Shown here: in pieces, positions 25,038 through 33,557 of the stretch
Numbering within the stretch: the stretch's first letter is position 1
How the letters are laid out: the number at the start of each line of letters is the position of its first letter
Source: JADJQU01 sp035490315
Lineage (GTDB): Bacteria; Planctomycetota; UBA1135; GCA-002686595
Assembly (NCBI GenBank): GCA_035490315.1
Contig: DATHET010000008.1
Span: 1 to 51,191, forward strand
DNA length: 51,191 nucleotides
Direction: 5' to 3'
Made by a program: the position numbers and the translations under genes
The notes under the pieces: generated by a model
What the model was told of the DNA's origin: nothing
Database searches by the model: none
What the model saw: the letters and a program-made list of their open reading frames with translations, nothing else

Positions 25038-26162
25038 TCAGTGATCTTTGCCGAGTCTCGCGATTTCGGTCTTTGCGCGATCGCTCCACGGCTCGTCCGC
25101 CAGATTCTGCGCGAGAGCTGCGAGCACACGCCAGGACTCCTCGTCGTCGGGCGCGACTTCGACCGCGCGCTTGATGGTTCGAAAGGCCGTCTGATCGTCC
25201 CCTTCCCCACGGTGCTTCTTCGTGAGCCACTGAAGATCGGTGCTCAGGGCCTCTCTCTGGTCCGCGTCGAGCGGACCGCAGAGAAACGCCTGATACCCGG
25301 CCTCGATCCCTTCCTCGTGACGCTCCTGCCTGTCCAGCGCGACATAGAGTCCCCACCAGATCCATCCTTCACTCGAATCGCAGCGCGACGCTCGGCGGAA
25401 TGCAAGCTCGGCCGCGGTCCAGTCGGATTGGCCGAGAGCCTCACGGCCCTCGAGGCCGCACTCGCGGGCTGCACCACCGAAGTTCCACGCTGGCCACCAG
25501 ACCGTCGCGCCGCAGGCAAGCAGCCCGAGCGACAGGAAACCTGCCGGGAATACCGCCCAACGCAGATTCCCATCGGCGCGGAGTCCAAGCCCCAGCAGCG
25601 CGCCGCTCACCGCTCCCGCTCCGTGGCCCCAGTTCGAGATCGGCATCACGTCGGCCAGCGTGATCAGGATGCAGACGAAGAACCACACGAGCATCAGGCG
25701 ATTCGTTTGCGTCGTGAGGATTCCACGCAGCGTATCGCAGCGGCGCTGGCCCACGAAGATCATCGCCCACATTCCGTAGACGATGCCCGAGAGACCGATG
25801 GCGCCGCGGTCGAAGGCCTGCTCGGCGGCGCTGACGCCGAGCATCATCAATATGCTCATCCCGAACAGCAGCACGCTGCCGAGGCGCTGCTCGATCTCTC
25901 GACCCAGGAACCAGATCCAGGAGAGATTGAAGATCAAATGGAAGCCGTCCGCGTGCACGAAGTGTGCGCTGAGCAACCGCCAGGGTTCGCCCCAGAAAGC
26001 GCGGCGATCGAGGACGAAGGGATCCAGCCCGACTTCCGACCAGCCCTTGATGGACAGTGCGATGGCCAGGGTGCAGATCACGACAGTCACCGGCGTCGCG
26101 GGCATGGCCCGGACCACATTCACCAGCAGGCCGCTGGGCCTTTTTTCTTCGCGTGCTTCCAA
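25038..26162 (-). CDS. Rhomboid-family intramembrane serine protease with helical C-terminal extension
   Basis: 374 residues. Six or seven membrane segments hold the rhomboid catalytic pair: Ser-125 in GLSGIVYG and His-180 in NWGHGAGAVSG, with HLIFN earlier. The last 150 residues are soluble and helical with TPR-like spacing (ALGQSDWTAAELAFRRAS; AFRTIKRAVEVAPDDEESW). It should cut membrane proteins within or near their transmembrane helices; the helical tail may select substrates. The only start in this frame near the N-terminus is TTG at 26162. It faces the metal operon tail to tail. Confidence 0.85.
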   Translation of the reverse strand: MEAREEKRPSGLLVNVVRAMPATPVTVVICTLAIALSIKGWSEVGLDPFVLDRRAFWGEPWRLLSAHFVHADGFHLIFNLSWIWFLGREIEQRLGSVLLFGMSILMMLGVSAAEQAFDRGAIGLSGIVYGMWAMIFVGQRRCDTLRGILTTQTNRLMLVWFFVCILITLADVMPISNWGHGAGAVSGALLGLGLRADGNLRWAVFPAGFLSLGLLACGATVWWPAWNFGGAARECGLEGREALGQSDWTAAELAFRRASRCDSSEGWIWWGLYVALDRQERHEEGIEAGYQAFLCGPLDADQREALSTDLQWLTKKHRGEGDDQTAFRTIKRAVEVAPDDEESWRVLAALAQNLADEPWSDRAKTEIARLGKDH

Positions 26163-26240
26163 GATTTCTGTCCGAGGCCGCAGCTGGTCAGCGAGTCTAA
26201 CGCCAGCTTGTCGGCACGGAGGCAGGCTCGATTGCGACTC

Positions 26241-27212
26241 TCACGCCAGAGCCTTGCGATACCAATCGATGGTTTCGCCGAGGCCCTGTTCGATCGTCCA
26301 GCGCGGGGACCAGGACAGCCACTTGCGCGCTTTCGAGCAGTCGAGGTACTGGCGCGGGATTTCGTGAGTCGCCTGGTTCTGGATCACGGGTTTCAGGTCG
26401 CCGCGGCCCATGGCGCGCGAGATCAGCTCGACGAGCTCGAGCACCGACAGCGGCGTCTCCGTGCCGAAGTTGAAGGCCTGGCCGTGGAAGCGCTCGTCGT
26501 CCATCGCGCCGGCGAGGTCGAGATACGCGGCGACGGCGTCGCGAACGTAGAAATAATCGCGAACGAAGGAGCCGTCGCTGCGCACGATCGGCCGCTCGCC
26601 CGCGAGCAGCGACTGGACCGTGCCGGGAATCAATCGGTTGTAGTTGAGATCGCCCCCGCCGAACAGATTGCCGCAGCGCGTGATCGCGACCGGCGTCTTG
26701 TAGGTGTGGAAATACGAGAGGGAGATCAGGTCGGTGCAGGACTTGGAGACGTCGTAGGGGTAGCGGCCCTGCAAGGGCGCGTCCTCGGTGTAGGGCAATT
26801 GCTCGTGCTCGCCGTAAGCCTTGTCGCTCGAAGCGACCACGACGCGGCGCACCAGACGCGAGTTTTCGCGCGCGGCCTCGAGCAGATTCCACGTGCCGCG
26901 GATGTTGGTCTCGAATGTCGACAGCGGCGAGCGCGAAGCCGTTCCGACGATCGTCTGCGCACCCAGGTGCAACACCGTCTCGATCTCGTACTCGTTCAGC
27001 GTGCGCACCAGCAGATCGAGGTCTTCCAGCTCGCCGCGCACCACATGGACTCTCGAGAACAGGTCCTCCGACGCGAGTCGCGAAGCCGGCACCCAATCGC
27101 GCAGCAGGATCGTCACGCTTGCGCCGCGGCGCAGGAGTTCCTCGGTCATGTGCGAACCAAGGAGTCCGCTCGCGCCGGTGACGAAGACCTTGCGAGCTTT
27201 CCAGGCGCTCAC
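26241..27212 (-). CDS. NAD-dependent sugar epimerase/dehydratase, CDP-glucose 4,6-dehydratase-like
   Basis: 323 residues, short-chain dehydrogenase fold. It has the NAD motif FVTGASGLLGSHMTEEL, an SSDKAYGE stretch and the catalytic YPYDVSKSC (Tyr-x3-Lys). Its place directly after a glucose-1-phosphate cytidylyltransferase points to CDP-glucose 4,6-dehydratase (RfbG), which makes CDP-4-keto-6-deoxyglucose. The start is GTG at 27212, overlapping the upstream stop as GTGA, so the two are probably translationally coupled. The open frame extends upstream but that part is antisense to the neighbour's reading and not coding. Confidence 0.85.
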   Translation of the reverse strand: MSAWKARKVFVTGASGLLGSHMTEELLRRGASVTILLRDWVPASRLASEDLFSRVHVVRGELEDLDLLVRTLNEYEIETVLHLGAQTIVGTASRSPLSTFETNIRGTWNLLEAARENSRLVRRVVVASSDKAYGEHEQLPYTEDAPLQGRYPYDVSKSCTDLISLSYFHTYKTPVAITRCGNLFGGGDLNYNRLIPGTVQSLLAGERPIVRSDGSFVRDYFYVRDAVAAYLDLAGAMDDERFHGQAFNFGTETPLSVLELVELISRAMGRGDLKPVIQNQATHEIPRQYLDCSKARKWLSWSPRWTIEQGLGETIDWYRKALA

Positions 27213-28006
27213 GCCCACACCTTCCACGGCGGGTTGGGCTTGCTCCACAGCTCGTTGAGCGTCAGCGCTTCCTTGTACGTGTCCATCGAGAACCAGAAGC
27301 CCTGGTGCACGAAGAGCGCGAGCTGCTTTTCCTGCGACAGGCGCTCGAGCGGACCGGTCTCGAGGATGCACTCGGGATCGAGGTAATCGAAAATCCGCTT
27401 GTCCATGACGAAGAACCCGCCGCTGGTCAGGTCCGTGGTCATCGGCTTTTCCTGCCAGTACGAAACGATCTCGTTGTCGTCGGACTTGATCACGCCGTAG
27501 CGCGAGCGCGGATGGAATCCGGTCAAGGTCGCGATGCGTTTCTTCGCCTTGTGAAACGCGACCAGCTTGTCGAGATCGACGTCGGACAGGCCGTCGCAAT
27601 AATTGAACAGGAAAGTGTCGCCTTCCAGGTGCGGCTTGCAGCGGAACAATCGCCCACCGGTCTGCGTGCGCGCGCCCGTCTCGACGAACGTGATCTCCCA
27701 GTCCTCGACTTCGCCATCCCCGGCGCGCGAGACGACTTTGCCGCTCTTCAGGTTCAGCGTGAAATCGTGCTCGCGCGATTGATAGTTGAGGAAGTAATCC
27801 TTGATGTGGTCGCCCTTGTAGCCGAGAGCGAGCACAAAGCGCCGATAACCCCAGCGGTAATAGATCCGCATCAGGTGCCAGAGGATCGGCCGGCCGCCGA
27901 TCTCGACCAGGGCCTTGGGCTTGAACTCGGTCTCCTCGCGCATGCGCGTGCCCTCGCCGCCGCAGAGGATCACGACCTGTTCAGTTTTCCAGCGGGTCTC
28001 AGCCAT
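27209..28006 (-). CDS. rfbF: Glucose-1-phosphate cytidylyltransferase
   Basis: 265 residues, the family's usual length. The nucleotidyltransferase loop CGGEGTRMREET is followed by FKPKALVEIGGRPILWHLM, and the family-typical ending FVHQGFWFSMDTYKE is present. It makes CDP-glucose from CTP and glucose-1-phosphate, the entry point to CDP-6-deoxysugars. Start ATG at 28006 is 12 bases after the stop of the C-methyltransferase gene; its end overlaps the dehydratase gene by four bases. High confidence because motifs and neighbour agree. Confidence 0.93.
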   Translation of the reverse strand: MAETRWKTEQVVILCGGEGTRMREETEFKPKALVEIGGRPILWHLMRIYYRWGYRRFVLALGYKGDHIKDYFLNYQSREHDFTLNLKSGKVVSRAGDGEVEDWEITFVETGARTQTGGRLFRCKPHLEGDTFLFNYCDGLSDVDLDKLVAFHKAKKRIATLTGFHPRSRYGVIKSDDNEIVSYWQEKPMTTDLTSGGFFVMDKRIFDYLDPECILETGPLERLSQEKQLALFVHQGFWFSMDTYKEALTLNELWSKPNPPWKVWA

Positions 28007-28018
28007 GGCTCGATTGTT

Positions 28019-29281
28019 TCAAACCGCGGCGCGTTGTTCGAGGATCTTCGGCTCGGGCAGCGGCAGGATGAAGCGCCCGCCGCGGCGCGCGTACTCGGCT
28101 TGCTGGCCCATGATCTCATCGGCGAAATTCCAGGCCAGGATCAGCACGAAATCGGGCTGTCGCGCGAGCAGCGTATCGACCGCGAGCACCGGCAGATGCG
28201 AGCCCGGCGTGAACAGACCGACTTTCAGCGGATTCTTGTCGACGGTGTAGGGAAGCAGCGCCGGGGTGATCTCGCAGTATTGGAGCAGCGTATTGCCCTT
28301 GGCCGGCGCGCCATAAGCCGCGACGGTCTTGCCTTCGCTGCGCAGGCGCGTGAGCAACCCGACCAGCGCGCGCTTGTTCGCCGCGACGTCGCGAGCGAAG
28401 CGCTCGTAGCGCGCGAGCGAAGTCCAGCCCGCGGCCTGCTCCTGTTTCGCGAAGGCCAGCGCGTCCTCGCCGTGCGCCGCATCCTTCGCAGCCCGCGCGC
28501 CGAAGACGCGCACGGATCCGCCATGGATCGGATGGCGCTCGACGCGCGCGATGCGCATGCCGGCTTCCTCGAAGAGGCGCATCAGCGCTGTGACTGAGAA
28601 GTAGCACAGGTGCTCGTGGTACACGGTGTCGTACTCGAGGCGCTCGACGAACTCGCCGAGGTAGGGCACCTCGAAGATCGCGCGACCGTCCTCGGCGAGC
28701 AGCTCGCGTGCTCCGCGCAGGAAACCGAGCGTGTCGTCGACGTGGGCCAGCACGTTGTTGCCGATCACGGCCTTCGCCGCACCGATCTCCGAGCGCAGTT
28801 TCCTGCCCTCCTCGTGGCCGAAGAAATGATTGAGCGTCGGCACTCCCGCTGCGACCGCGCGCTCGGCGATGTTGGTCGCGGGCTCGACGCCGGTGACGCG
28901 CACGCCGTGGGTCTGGAAGCAGCGCAGGAGGCTGCCGTCGTTGCTCGCGACCTCGACGACCAGATCGTCGCGGCCCAGCTTCAAGTGCTCGACGACCGAT
29001 TGCGCGTAGCGGAGGTTGTGCGCCGCAATCGTGTCCGACGTGCCGGTGACGTAGATGTAGTTCGAGAAGAGCTGCTCCGGCGGAACGACGTCGATCAACT
29101 GCACCAGCGAGCAGGCCGGGCAGAAGAAGAGCTCCAGGGGATAGCGACGCTCGTCGGCGAACTCCGCCGCGCTGCGCGGAAAGGAATTGGCCAGGGCCGT
29201 GGACCCCAGATCGACGACCAGCCGCAGATCGCGAGCACCGCAGGCTCGGCAAGTCGTGCGGCGAGTGTGGGACAAGGTCAC
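28019..29281 (-). CDS. Sugar C-methyltransferase with N-terminal zinc-binding domain
   Basis: 420 residues. The N-terminal four-cysteine site (CRACGARD and FFCPACSLVQLIDV) is the putative zinc-binding domain of deoxysugar C-methyltransferases such as TylC3/NovU. The SAM-binding core has VVEVASNDGSLLRCF. The C-terminal domain starts AAYGAPAKGNTLLQYC. It probably puts a methyl group on carbon 3 of a 4-keto-6-deoxy sugar made by the next two genes. GTG start at 29281. It is the first gene of the three-gene sugar operon; a 104-base gap separates it from the lipoprotein gene. Confidence 0.85.
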   Translation of the reverse strand: MTLSHTRRTTCRACGARDLRLVVDLGSTALANSFPRSAAEFADERRYPLELFFCPACSLVQLIDVVPPEQLFSNYIYVTGTSDTIAAHNLRYAQSVVEHLKLGRDDLVVEVASNDGSLLRCFQTHGVRVTGVEPATNIAERAVAAGVPTLNHFFGHEEGRKLRSEIGAAKAVIGNNVLAHVDDTLGFLRGARELLAEDGRAIFEVPYLGEFVERLEYDTVYHEHLCYFSVTALMRLFEEAGMRIARVERHPIHGGSVRVFGARAAKDAAHGEDALAFAKQEQAAGWTSLARYERFARDVAANKRALVGLLTRLRSEGKTVAAYGAPAKGNTLLQYCEITPALLPYTVDKNPLKVGLFTPGSHLPVLAVDTLLARQPDFVLILAWNFADEIMGQQAEYARRGGRFILPLPEPKILEQRAAV

Positions 29282-29385
29282 GGGGCGCTCAGCAGGGCGA
29301 TCGGGGTCCGCTCATCGGCTGTCCGACGCGGGTGGATTGAGTCGTCACGCGAGGACGAACATACCCGCGCGCCCCTCGAGGGTCA

Positions 29386-30210
29386 TCAGCTCCTGCTCGC
29401 GACTCCCGGCAGGAGATCGACCCGGATGATCGGATCGTCGGGCTCGGCCAGGGCGCCCTCGAAGCGCAGGAAGGCCGCTGGAGGCGGGTTCGTGAGCCAG
29501 ATCTGCGAGTCCGGGGCCTCGATGAATGGCTTCGCGATCCAGGGGACTTTCGGGTGGACCTGGAAATGGTCGGCCGCGACGGTCCTGCCCGACATCGGCA
29601 CCTGCTCGAGCCCGCGCCAGGAGAGCTCGACCTTGGCGGCCGTCGGCTTCGGGGTGAAGCCCACCGCCTGCAGCTCGATCTTCTCGCCGCGCAGGAGCTC
29701 GTCGCGATGGCTGCGCAAGACCAGGGCCCAGGCGAAGCCGGCGAAGGTCTTGCCGGGCGTCACCTTCAAGTGCTTGGACCAGCGGTGCATCTCGCCCTTT
29801 TCGAGCTTCTCGGCGGTCGCGTCCCCGGTCAGGAGATCGACCTCGAAGCGCCGCCGAACCTTCTCGTCGCGCATCTCGGTCCAGGACCAGTGCTCCTGCA
29901 CGAGCGTGGGCTCCTGCTGGAGCACCGAGCGTTCTTCGATCCATGCGCCGGGGGCGAGGTCGTAGCGCAGGCGGACCTGCAGCTTGCCGTCCTCGATCCA
30001 CTGGCGGAAATCTCCGTCGCCGAGTGTTTCTCCGTCGAGCGTGCGCAGCGCCGGGAAGCCGTGGGCAGCGCCCTCGAGGTTGCTCATCCTCGGAACGTCG
30101 TCGGGCGGGAGAGTGACGCTCTCCGCGCTCACGACCTCCGGAGAGCTGCAGCCGGCGGCGAGCAAGGCCAGGAGGGGAAGGGCAACAGTCGAAAGCCAGC
30201 GATTGCGCAT
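29386..30210 (-). CDS. Lipoprotein of unknown function
   Basis: 274 residues. The N-terminus (WLSTVALPLLALLAAGCSS) is a lipoprotein signal with lipobox LAAGC. The rest is beta-rich and unrecognised, with many acidic/aromatic patches (EHWSWTEMRDEKVRRRFEVD). Two further ATGs sit upstream at 30225 and 30220, the first in frame; 30210 is closest to the signal sequence. It is divergent from the lysozyme-like gene. Function cannot be assigned. Confidence 0.7.
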   Translation of the reverse strand: MRNRWLSTVALPLLALLAAGCSSPEVVSAESVTLPPDDVPRMSNLEGAAHGFPALRTLDGETLGDGDFRQWIEDGKLQVRLRYDLAPGAWIEERSVLQQEPTLVQEHWSWTEMRDEKVRRRFEVDLLTGDATAEKLEKGEMHRWSKHLKVTPGKTFAGFAWALVLRSHRDELLRGEKIELQAVGFTPKPTAAKVELSWRGLEQVPMSGRTVAADHFQVHPKVPWIAKPFIEAPDSQIWLTNPPPAAFLRFEGALAEPDDPIIRVDLLPGVASRS

Positions 30211-30354
30211 GCCCCATCTTGGCATCGGAATCGGGCGCGATCACCTGGGCCCTGCGCAGTCGGGCCGCGATGGCGGGTCTTGCTCGCATTCGATGGTCCG
30301 ATTACCAGGATCCGTCGATGGTGCGAGGGCGCGGCCGGGCTACGGGCCCTCGTC

Positions 30355-30807
30355 GTGATTCTCTTCGCATTGCTCCTGGGATTTCCGGGGCTTGCACCAG
30401 CAGCTCCCGGCGAATCCGTCGCCCGCGTGAGCATCCTCGCCGATGAAGTCGAGGAGAGCTGCTCGATCGACGCGATCCTCGACGCGATCCGCGAAATCGA
30501 GAGCGGCGGCGAGCCCAACGGCGGTCGCGACGCAACCGGCGACCGCGGCCGCGCGATCGGACCTTTCCAGATCCACCGCGCCTACTTCCAGGATTCCGAA
30601 ATCGCCGGCCGCTTCGAGGATTGCCGCGAGCCTGAGTTCGCGCGCCAGGTCGTGCTCGCCTACTGGAAGCGCTGGTGCCCCGCCGCCCTCGAATCCCGCG
30701 ACGCCATGACCCTCGCCCGCGTCCACAACGGCGGCCCCAAAGGCGCCCAGCGTTCCACGACCCTCCCCTACTGGAGCAAGGTCGAGTCCCTTCTCGGTAC
30801 CCGGTAA
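30355..30807 (+). CDS. Small secreted lysozyme/transglycosylase-like protein ending in palindrome B
   Basis: 150 residues. A hydrophobic N-terminus (VILFALLLGFPGLAPAAP) precedes a lysozyme-like core: IREIESGGEPNGG, GRAIGPFQIHRAYF, and later LAYWKRWCP and LARVHNGGPKG. The Glu in ESGG fits the catalytic acid of destabilase or soluble lytic transglycosylase families. The GTG at 30355 is the only plausible local start but has no strong ribosome site, so the N-terminus is uncertain. Its last five residues, LLGTR, and the TAA stop lie inside palindrome B. It probably cleaves peptidoglycan or another glycan. Confidence 0.65.
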   Translation: MILFALLLGFPGLAPAAPGESVARVSILADEVEESCSIDAILDAIREIESGGEPNGGRDATGDRGRAIGPFQIHRAYFQDSEIAGRFEDCREPEFARQVVLAYWKRWCPAALESRDAMTLARVHNGGPKGAQRSTTLPYWSKVESLLGTR

Positions 30808-30898
30808 ACCACCACCATCCTGAACAGGCTCGATACCGCCGCCGATGCGGCGGTATCGAGCGTGTTCAGGATGGTGGTGGTTTACCGGGTACCGAGAA
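30791..30898. repeat. Long palindrome B (52-bp stem, 4-nt loop)
   Basis: Arms 30791-30842 and 30847-30898 pair except for one G:G mismatch; the loop is CGAT. Its sequence is largely different from palindromes C-G, but the stop-bearing outer motif GGTACCCGGTAA lines up with GGAGTCAGGTGA of the others (7 of 12 identical). Both converging genes end inside it with the same codons GGT-ACC-CGG-TAA. It is a likely bidirectional terminator. Confidence 0.96.
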
Positions 30899-31880
30899 CG
30901 ATCGTCGCGTTGTAGCAGGCGTGGAGGAACATGCCGGGGATCAGGCTCCCGCAGCGCGCGCGCAGCCAGCACAGGTAGAGGCCGAGGCCGAAGTGGATCG
31001 GGCCGATGCTGCCGCCGTGTCCCCAGGCGAAGGCGATGCCGGTGACGATGATCGATGTCGTCGATCCGAAGAGGGCGGCGAGGCGACCTTGGATCAGGCC
31101 GCGGAAGGCGAGCTCCTCGAAAATGCCGGGGCACAGGGCGACGACGAACAGCGTCATCGCGGTGCCGATCTCGTCGCACATGCCGCCGAAGCCCGCGTCC
31201 TCCGCTGAATCGGGAAAGGCCTTCTTCATCAGGTACACCCAGAAGAAAGCGAAGCCGACCGCGACGACCCAGGCTCCCGCGGCCTCCAGGAAATAGCGCG
31301 GCTTGGGCATCTTCAGCGAGCCGAAGGTGTATCCCGGCGCGAGCATGCCGACGGCGATGACGCACAGGCTGGAGGCCAGGCTGGCGATCGGCATGTAGAG
31401 CGCCTGGCGCGCTCCGCTGGTCACGAGCATCACGATCAGCCCTGGCGCGAGGAAGGCGACCATGAACAGCGCGAGCTCGAGGATCGTGCGCGACGTCCAG
31501 CGCGAACGGATCTCGTTCTTCGCGTCCTCGAGGGCCGCGGGCTCCAGCGCGCGATGGAGGGCGACTTCGCGCGGCGCCGTCGACGGCGCGAACAGGCCCT
31601 CGCTCCTGGGCACCGACATGTCGAGCTCGTTGGAATGCGTCACCAGGTCGAGCGCGCTCCCGCCCGCCGGCTCGAGTCCTGCGCTGACCGTGATGAAATT
31701 GCCGCAATCGCAGCGCACGCGATAGCCCGCGAGATCGCGGTGCACGCTCCAATTCCGGCCGCAATTCGAGCAGCTGCACGCGACCGAATCCGCCGCGTCG
31801 ACCGGAGCGTGGGCCGGCAATCGAGGCGGACTCACGGGCGCGAGCTCCGCGCCCTCGCCGTCTGCCGGCTCCGTGCTCAC
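30882..31880 (-). CDS. CPBP-family intramembrane protease with N-terminal zinc ribbon
   Basis: 332 residues. An N-terminal ribbon with two Cys pairs (CSCSNC at 35-40; CDCG at 57-60) is followed by about eight membrane segments holding the CPBP (Abi) motifs: EELAFRG (Glu-255, Glu-256, Arg-260), a His in FAWGHGG (288) and FLHACYN (His-320). These families include type II CAAX prenyl endopeptidases and other membrane proteases. The GTG start overlaps the upstream stop as GTGA. Its last residues VLGTR and stop lie inside palindrome B. Confidence 0.85.
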   Translation of the reverse strand: MSTEPADGEGAELAPVSPPRLPAHAPVDAADSVACSCSNCGRNWSVHRDLAGYRVRCDCGNFITVSAGLEPAGGSALDLVTHSNELDMSVPRSEGLFAPSTAPREVALHRALEPAALEDAKNEIRSRWTSRTILELALFMVAFLAPGLIVMLVTSGARQALYMPIASLASSLCVIAVGMLAPGYTFGSLKMPKPRYFLEAAGAWVVAVGFAFFWVYLMKKAFPDSAEDAGFGGMCDEIGTAMTLFVVALCPGIFEELAFRGLIQGRLAALFGSTTSIIVTGIAFAWGHGGSIGPIHFGLGLYLCWLRARCGSLIPGMFLHACYNATIVLGTR

Positions 31881-32875
31881 TTGGAGTCCGATTGCGGCTT
31901 GCCGTCGTCGAGCGAGAGTCGCAGCTTGCGCGCCAGCATCATCCCCCAGATCGAGAGCTCGACATGGGCATCGGCCTTCGAGACCAGCGGACGGAGATTC
32001 ACGCGCTGGGACGCGATCGCCCGGCCCTTCGCGTTCTCGACCACGACGTACACGTCGTCGCCGTTCGCCACCGCGTTGATGCAGGCGCGATCGGCGTTGG
32101 TCGTGGCGGCATCGAGGGCGGCCTGGGTCTGGCTCGGATCCGCCGGATAGCTCGGGCCGCGGCGGATCTCGATCTCGTACTTGCCCCAGCTCTCCTTCAG
32201 GCTCACCACGAGCATGTCGCCGAAAGCGCCGCGGTCGATCTCGAGCTTGGCCGCGTCCTGCGCGAGCACGCGGTCGACCCAGCCGCTGTTCCAGGCGCTG
32301 AGCCCGAAGCCGACGAACAAGAGCGCCAGGAGCACCGCGACCGTGCGCCAGTTCAAGCCGGCCACGCCGCGCGGCGCGTCGATGCCGCGAGGAGCCCGCG
32401 CTTCGTCGCGCGGAGTCTTGCCGCGCAGGCGGGCGACCGGCTCGACTCTCGCGCCGATCGGCCGGAACAGCGTCTCGCGCACGCGCGTCTCGAACACCTC
32501 GGTGCAGCGCAGCGTCGATTCCGCGCCGCGCGCTTCCCCGCCGGCGTCGAGGAATTCCTGCAGGGCGTGGAGGAAACGGCCGCGCGTCTTGTCGTCGAGC
32601 TTTTCGCCGCTGACCGCGCCCTCCTCGAGCATCAACCGCGCGCGACGGCCGTCGATGTCGAGCTTCGCGTCGCCGACGTCGAGCTGCTCGACCCTCTCCA
32701 GCGCCGCTTCGACGTCGGAACGCACTCCGGAATTGGTCTCGAGCAGGCCTTCGAAGAAAAAGAAGCGCAGCGCCTCGTCGGGCCGCGGCGACCAGGGATC
32801 CGTGAGCAAGCCTTCGCTCTCCGGCGGATTTTCGCCGTCCGCGGGCCGGGGCGGCGGCCGCGGCGAGTCAGCCAC
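31877..32875 (-). CDS. Membrane protein of unknown function
   Basis: 332 residues. A long cytoplasmic N-terminal part (about 1-190, acidic and Arg-rich), one membrane segment (VAVLLALLFVGFGLSAW, near 200) and an outer C-terminal domain with repeated acidic/hydrophobic beta-like runs (YEIEIRRGPSYPAD; DDVYVVVENAKGRA). No family recognised. GTG start at 32875 overlaps the GYF gene by eight bases and its stop overlaps the CPBP start by four, so the three are probably one operon. Confidence 0.75.
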   Translation of the reverse strand: MADSPRPPPRPADGENPPESEGLLTDPWSPRPDEALRFFFFEGLLETNSGVRSDVEAALERVEQLDVGDAKLDIDGRRARLMLEEGAVSGEKLDDKTRGRFLHALQEFLDAGGEARGAESTLRCTEVFETRVRETLFRPIGARVEPVARLRGKTPRDEARAPRGIDAPRGVAGLNWRTVAVLLALLFVGFGLSAWNSGWVDRVLAQDAAKLEIDRGAFGDMLVVSLKESWGKYEIEIRRGPSYPADPSQTQAALDAATTNADRACINAVANGDDVYVVVENAKGRAIASQRVNLRPLVSKADAHVELSIWGMMLARKLRLSLDDGKPQSDSK

Positions 32876-33464
32876 GCAGCACCTCGCTCAAGCCGGGCAC
32901 CTGGCGGATCGGCGTCCACTGGGCCATGCCGTCGGCCCACACCAGCGTGCTCGGGCTGAGGACTCCCGATTGCCACAGCGGCTGCATCTCGCCGATCCCG
33001 TGCGGTCCCTGCTCCTTGGAATCGATCGCGTAATACCACTTGCGCGCGGCGAGATCTCCAGCGGCCTGGGGCGGAGGCCGCGGCACTCCCGCGCCGATTT
33101 CGCTCGGCGCTTCGGCCGGCGCGGTGTCGAGGCCGAGCACGCGATCGTGGGCGCGCAAGCGGCCCACGGCCTCGACGTGGCGCTGGTCGGCGATCATGCG
33201 GTCCTTCTCCAGGCGCTCCTTGAGCAGCCGATTCTGATCGCGCAGGCGCTTGAACTCGGCCTGCTGCTTTTTCAAATCGGGCAGGGCGAGCACGAGGATC
33301 AAGCCGATGCACGGCGCGGCCATTCCGATGAAGAACCAGCCGATCGGCGTGCGCCCGCGCCGGCTCGCGATCAGGGCGCAGGTGCCCCCGAAGCAGGCCC
33401 AGATGAACAGCTGGATGACCACCACGAGGGGTTCAGACGATGTTTCGGGCGAAGGTCCGGCCAT
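32868..33464 (-). CDS. GYF_2-domain membrane protein
   Basis: 198 residues. Two hydrophobic helices near the start (VVVIQLFIWACFGGTCALIA; WFFIGMAAPCIGLILVLAL), a charged coiled-coil-like stretch (FKRLRDQNRLLKERLEKD), then a C-terminal GYF_2-like domain with WYYAIDSKEQGPHG and WADGMAQWTPIRQV. GYF_2 domains occur often in planctomycetes and related bacteria and are thought to bind proline-rich segments. Its neighbour's N-terminus is Pro-rich (PRPPPRPADGENPPESE), a possible partner. First gene of the three-gene operon. Confidence 0.83.
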   Translation of the reverse strand: MAGPSPETSSEPLVVVIQLFIWACFGGTCALIASRRGRTPIGWFFIGMAAPCIGLILVLALPDLKKQQAEFKRLRDQNRLLKERLEKDRMIADQRHVEAVGRLRAHDRVLGLDTAPAEAPSEIGAGVPRPPPQAAGDLAARKWYYAIDSKEQGPHGIGEMQPLWQSGVLSPSTLVWADGMAQWTPIRQVPGLSEVLRG

Positions 33465-33557
33465 GAGTTTGCTTCGGGGAAGCGGGCGCAGAAGGATAAC
33501 GATCGCGGCCAGAAATGCAGGCGGCGGGTATCCGTCGCCGCGACTTCGGACGCGGCT

